Origin: an uncultured Coriobacteriales bacterium | GTDB lineage: Bacteria > Actinomycetota > Coriobacteriia > Coriobacteriales > UMGS124 | Length of the DNA: 7,728 nucleotides | Direction of reading: 5' to 3' | Assembly: GCA_903789505.1 (NCBI GenBank) | Contig: CAIFEU010000028.1 | Location: forward strand, 1 to 7,728 | In this document: in pieces, positions 5,647 through 7,728 of the stretch | Numbering within the stretch: the stretch's first letter is position 1 | Layout of the letters: every line of letters begins with the position of its first letter | Position numbers and translations under genes: made by a program | The notes under the pieces: model-generated | Database searches by the model: none | What the model was told of the DNA's origin: nothing | Seen by the model: only the letters and a program-made list of their open reading frames with translations

Positions 5647-7149
5647 CTATGCCCGCGCGGACTCCTCGCGGGCCTCGTCGAGGACGGGCTCCAGCGGGGG
5701 CTCGTCGTCGATGCGCTCGCCGTGGTGGTGGGACCTTGCCACCTGCGCCACGACGCCCGACAGCGCCACCAGGCCGATGACGTTGGGGATCACCATCAGG
5801 TTGTTGAACATGTCGGTGAGCTCCCACACCAGGTCGTTGGAGGCGACGGAGCCCAGGAAGAGGAACACCAGCGCGATCACCGAGAACACGGTGACGGCGC
5901 CCTTGCTGTGATTCTTGAACAGGTACTGCACGTTGATCTTGGCGTACAGGTTCCACGACAGGATCGTGGAGAACGCGAACAGCAGCAGGCAGATGGCCAC
6001 GAACGCGTTGCCGAAGCCCTCGCCGAAGAACGCGCCGAAGGCGACCTGCGCCATGTTGTTCTTGTCCAGCCCGACGCCGGCCGCGACGACGCTGGGGTCG
6101 GCGCCGGCGCCGGCGGCGATTCCGGCGTAGGCCTGCGCGAGCTGCCCGTCGCCGACGTACAGCACGCTGATGACGACCAGCGCGGTCATCGAGACGACGA
6201 TGATCGTGTCGATGAACACGCCGAGCATCGCGACGACGCCCTGGTCGTGCGGGTCCTTGACGTTGGCCATCGCGTGGGCGTGCGGGGTGGAGCCCATGCC
6301 CGCCTCGTTGGAGAACAGGCCGCGCTTGGCGCCTTGGGTCATCGCGGCGAAGATGCCGAAGCCCACGCCGGCGAACTCGGCCTGCGGGTTGAACGCGCAC
6401 TCGAAGATCAGCCCGAAGGCGGCCGGCACGTTCCTGAAGTTGAGGACGAGCAGAATCAGGCTGCCCAGGATGTAGAGCAGGGCCATGACCGGGACGACCT
6501 TCTCGGTCACCGATGCGAGGCGCTGCAGCCCGCCGATGAAGACGAAACCGGCGAGCAGCACGATGATGATGCCCATGACCCACACCGGGATGCCGAACGC
6601 GTTGTTCATCGTCCCCGCGATGGCGTTGGACTGCACCATGGCGCCCATGAAGCCCAGCGCCAGGATGATCGCGACCGAGAAGAACCCGGCGAGGAACTTG
6701 CCGAACCCGCCCTTGAACGCGGTGCGGATGTAGTAGACCGGCCCGCCGTGGACGGTGCCGTCGGGGTCGACGACGCGGGTCTTCTGCGCCAGGACCGCCT
6801 CGGCGTAGTTGGTGGCCATGCCGAGCAGCGCGATGATCCACATCCAGAAGATCGCGCCGGGCCCGCCGATCAGGATGGCGCCGCACGCGCCGACGATGTT
6901 GCCGGTCCCGACCTGGCCGGCGACGGCGGTGGCCAGCGCCTGGAACGAGCTGATGCCGCTCTTGTGCTTGCCGCCGGCGAGCGAGAAGCCGCCGAACACG
7001 CGGTGCCAGCCCTCGCTGAAGCAGCGGAACTGGACGAACCTGGTCCTGACCGAGAAGAAGATGCCCGCGCCGATCAGCAGCACGATCAGTATGTAGTTCG
7101 ACAGGTAGCTGTTGATGGCCGAGACGATGCCGAGCAAAGCGTCTTGCAT
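5647..7149 (-). CDS. Alanine/glycine:cation symporter (AGCS family, TC 2.A.25)
   Basis: 500 residues, the usual AGCS length. It imports alanine and/or glycine with Na+ or H+ across the cytoplasmic membrane. Diagnostic features: SSFQALATAVAGQVGTGNIV (67-86), the family signature GGPGAIFWMWIIALLG (95-110) matching the PROSITE sodium:alanine symporter pattern at every position, EAVLAQKTR (117-125), NEAGMGSTPHAHAMA (281-295), and QGVVAMLGVFIDTIIVVSMT (303-322). About ten hydrophobic segments are visible, starting near residues 18-34. The last 30 residues are charged and acidic with three consecutive His, probably a cytosolic tail. The start at 7149 follows GGGAGGG at a spacing of 8 and puts the N-terminus (MQDALLGIVSAINSYL) where family members begin; the frame stays open upstream to an ATG at 7389, but that part runs through the riboswitch. 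A glycine riboswitch lies 112 bases upstream, so glycine is a likely substrate. Alanine versus glycine preference cannot be read from sequence. Confidence 0.96.
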   Translation of the reverse strand: MQDALLGIVSAINSYLSNYILIVLLIGAGIFFSVRTRFVQFRCFSEGWHRVFGGFSLAGGKHKSGISSFQALATAVAGQVGTGNIVGACGAILIGGPGAIFWMWIIALLGMATNYAEAVLAQKTRVVDPDGTVHGGPVYYIRTAFKGGFGKFLAGFFSVAIILALGFMGAMVQSNAIAGTMNNAFGIPVWVMGIIIVLLAGFVFIGGLQRLASVTEKVVPVMALLYILGSLILLVLNFRNVPAAFGLIFECAFNPQAEFAGVGFGIFAAMTQGAKRGLFSNEAGMGSTPHAHAMANVKDPHDQGVVAMLGVFIDTIIVVSMTALVVISVLYVGDGQLAQAYAGIAAGAGADPSVVAAGVGLDKNNMAQVAFGAFFGEGFGNAFVAICLLLFAFSTILSWNLYAKINVQYLFKNHSKGAVTVFSVIALVFLFLGSVASNDLVWELTDMFNNLMVIPNVIGLVALSGVVAQVARSHHHGERIDDEPPLEPVLDEAREESARA

Positions 7150-7260
7150 GTTGTGAACCCTCCCCCGCAGCGAATAGAGACTGTCCCGGAGAAGGTCACG
7201 TGAGGTGCGCCCCAGGTCGGGCGCGCTCGCCATGGCTGAAACATGTGGCTGGCATGTCGT
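7150..7260 (-). promoter_or_regulatory. Expression platform between riboswitch and symporter start
   Basis: This 111-base segment links aptamer and start codon. On the minus strand GCGCCC (7224-7219) pairs with GGGCGC (7212-7207) around a 6-base loop, and the stem can be extended by CTC/GAG across an internal loop (7202-7228). No T run follows, so a classic intrinsic terminator is not evident. The pyrimidine stretch CCTTCTCC (about 7195-7188) is partly complementary to the ribosome binding site GGGAGG above 7149, so control of translation by hiding that site is possible. I found no complete second aptamer. Confidence 0.4.
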
Positions 7261-7411
7261 CTCTGTCCGTTTGCCTGAGAGATTCGGCCCCGCGCCGCCC
7301 CCGACCTCGCCGGTCGCGGTGGCGCCCCGCCGTGCGCCCGACGCCTCTCGTGGCGTCGTCGCGTGCGGGTGGCCTTGCACCTTCGGCACTCATTTAAGAG
7401 ATTCTCCAGAG
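7261..7411 (-). ncRNA. Glycine riboswitch, single aptamer
   Basis: The transcript has the conserved glycine-aptamer elements in order: CTCTGGAGA (from 7411), GTGCCGAAGGTGCAAGG, then AATCTCTCAGGCAAACGG and GACAGAG ending at 7261-7265. The ends CTCTG and CAGAG form P1. GGCC on both sides (GCAAGGCC and GGGGCCGAATC) can form P3a, and GACGCC/GGCGTC around ACGAGA forms a stem inside P3. At 151 bases it is longer than a typical single aptamer because the P3 arm is enlarged and very G+C-rich. It lies 112 bases upstream of an amino-acid symporter of a family known to be controlled by this riboswitch class. Whether glycine turns expression up or down cannot be read here. Confidence 0.93.
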
Positions 7412-7497
7412 TTCCCTCCGCCTCCGGTCTGCCGCGTCGCGCGCTCTCGGCGCGCTCCTCGGATTCCAGGGGCATCTTCGGGAATAGCCAAGTGGCC

Positions 7498-7526
7498 ATT
7501 TTGCATAGGACCCCGGCAGCACGCAA
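7498..7526 (-). promoter_or_regulatory. Candidate promoter for the riboswitch and symporter
   Basis: On the minus strand TTGCGT (7526-7521) and CAAAAT (7503-7498; 4 of 6 to TATAAT) are 17 bases apart. Transcription would begin near 7491, about 80 bases before the aptamer. The -35 is poor (3 of 6), so this is only the best candidate seen upstream of the riboswitch. Confidence 0.3.
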
Positions 7527-7728
7527 CCCCGCGCGCCCGGTGCGCAGAATTCACACGCCCGTGGCGTCCGCCCCCGCGCGCATGGTCCTCATGCCATGCG
7601 GCACGCGGGAGCCGGAGCGCCGCGGGCGCGCACCCGGTGGCCGTGCGCCCTCGGCGCGCCCCCGTACTGGGGGTATCCTGGGGACGGTCAGGCGGCGCGT
7701 TCGGCGCCGGCAGGGAGGGGGACGTCGG
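7527..7728. other. Non-coding right edge, perhaps the start of a divergent intergenic region
   Basis: No gene is supported. There is an inverted repeat CGCATGG (7579-7585) / CCATGCG (7594-7600) with an 8-base loop, and a stem CCCCC (7659-7663) / GGGGG (7669-7673) just before TATCCT (7674-7679). The purine-rich CAGGGAGGGGGA near 7711-7722 looks like a ribosome binding site for a plus-strand gene starting just beyond the window. No good -35 accompanies TATCCT. A plus-strand frame from 7581 stays open to the edge, but its Arg/Pro/Gly-rich product is unconvincing. Confidence 0.3.

Noticed and set aside
7150..7260. Second tandem glycine aptamer
   Set aside because: No second CCGAAGG or CTCTCAGG core is present between 7260 and the start codon; GGGACAGTCTC near 7180 is only a partial resemblance.
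7150..7389. N-terminal extension of the symporter to an ATG at 7389
   Set aside because: The extension would translate the glycine riboswitch, lacks a good ribosome binding site and is not like AGCS N-termini. The ATG at 7149 has GGGAGGG upstream.
7581..7728. Plus-strand coding start at the right edge
   Set aside because: The frame from the plus-strand ATG near 7581 is open to the edge, but the product is Arg/Pro/Gly-rich, lacks a ribosome binding site and overlaps two stems. A gene beyond the window is more likely.
1..7728. CRISPR array, transposase, integrase, tRNA, rRNA or phage genes
   Set aside because: No spaced direct repeats, no mobile-element protein motifs and no tRNA-like or rRNA-like sequence were seen on either strand.

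Overview
The window is about 70% G+C and has three clear protein-coding loci, all on the minus strand and well separated. High G+C, Tat-type signal peptides on two secreted proteins, BspA-type leucine-rich repeats joined to cell-wall-binding repeats, and an amino-acid/sodium symporter under a glycine riboswitch together suggest an anaerobic, Gram-positive, high-GC host-associated bacterium. Coriobacteriia (Olsenella/Eggerthella-like) fits best. This is inference from gene style; no taxonomic marker is present.

Layout, right to left in the direction of transcription. (1) 7728-7150 is a non-coding regulatory region. It holds a possible promoter (7498-7526), a clear single-aptamer glycine riboswitch (7261-7411) and an expression platform. 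(2) 7149-5647 encodes a 500-residue alanine/glycine:cation symporter (AGCS family), the obvious riboswitch target. (3) 5646-4816 is an 831-bp gap. It has a candidate terminator for the symporter, a small cluster of nested inverted repeats, an AT-rich promoter-like island and a structured leader for the next gene. (4) 4815-2947 encodes a 622-residue Tat-exported protein. I cannot name it, but several short motifs in the right order suggest a diverged FecB/BtuF-type substrate-binding fold with a Gly/Gln-rich insert. (5) 2946-2672 is an intergenic stretch with a perfect 16-bp inverted repeat beside about 70 bases of extreme poly-G sequence, which may be a sequencing or assembly artefact. (6) 2671-100 encodes a Tat-exported surface protein with BspA-type LRRs, an Ig-like domain and CWB2-like cell-wall-binding repeats. 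It is broken by a one-base frameshift at a run of five C (665-669).

The symporter has its own sensor and imports the ligand class that the sensor detects. The two secreted proteins are neighbours in the same direction and both carry Tat signals, so both probably act at the cell surface. Co-transcription is uncertain because a strong hairpin lies between them. I found no strong evidence of a new multi-gene system. The items most worth checking are the unnamed binding-protein-like gene with its leader, the frameshift, the poly-G tract and the riboswitch with its enlarged P3 arm.
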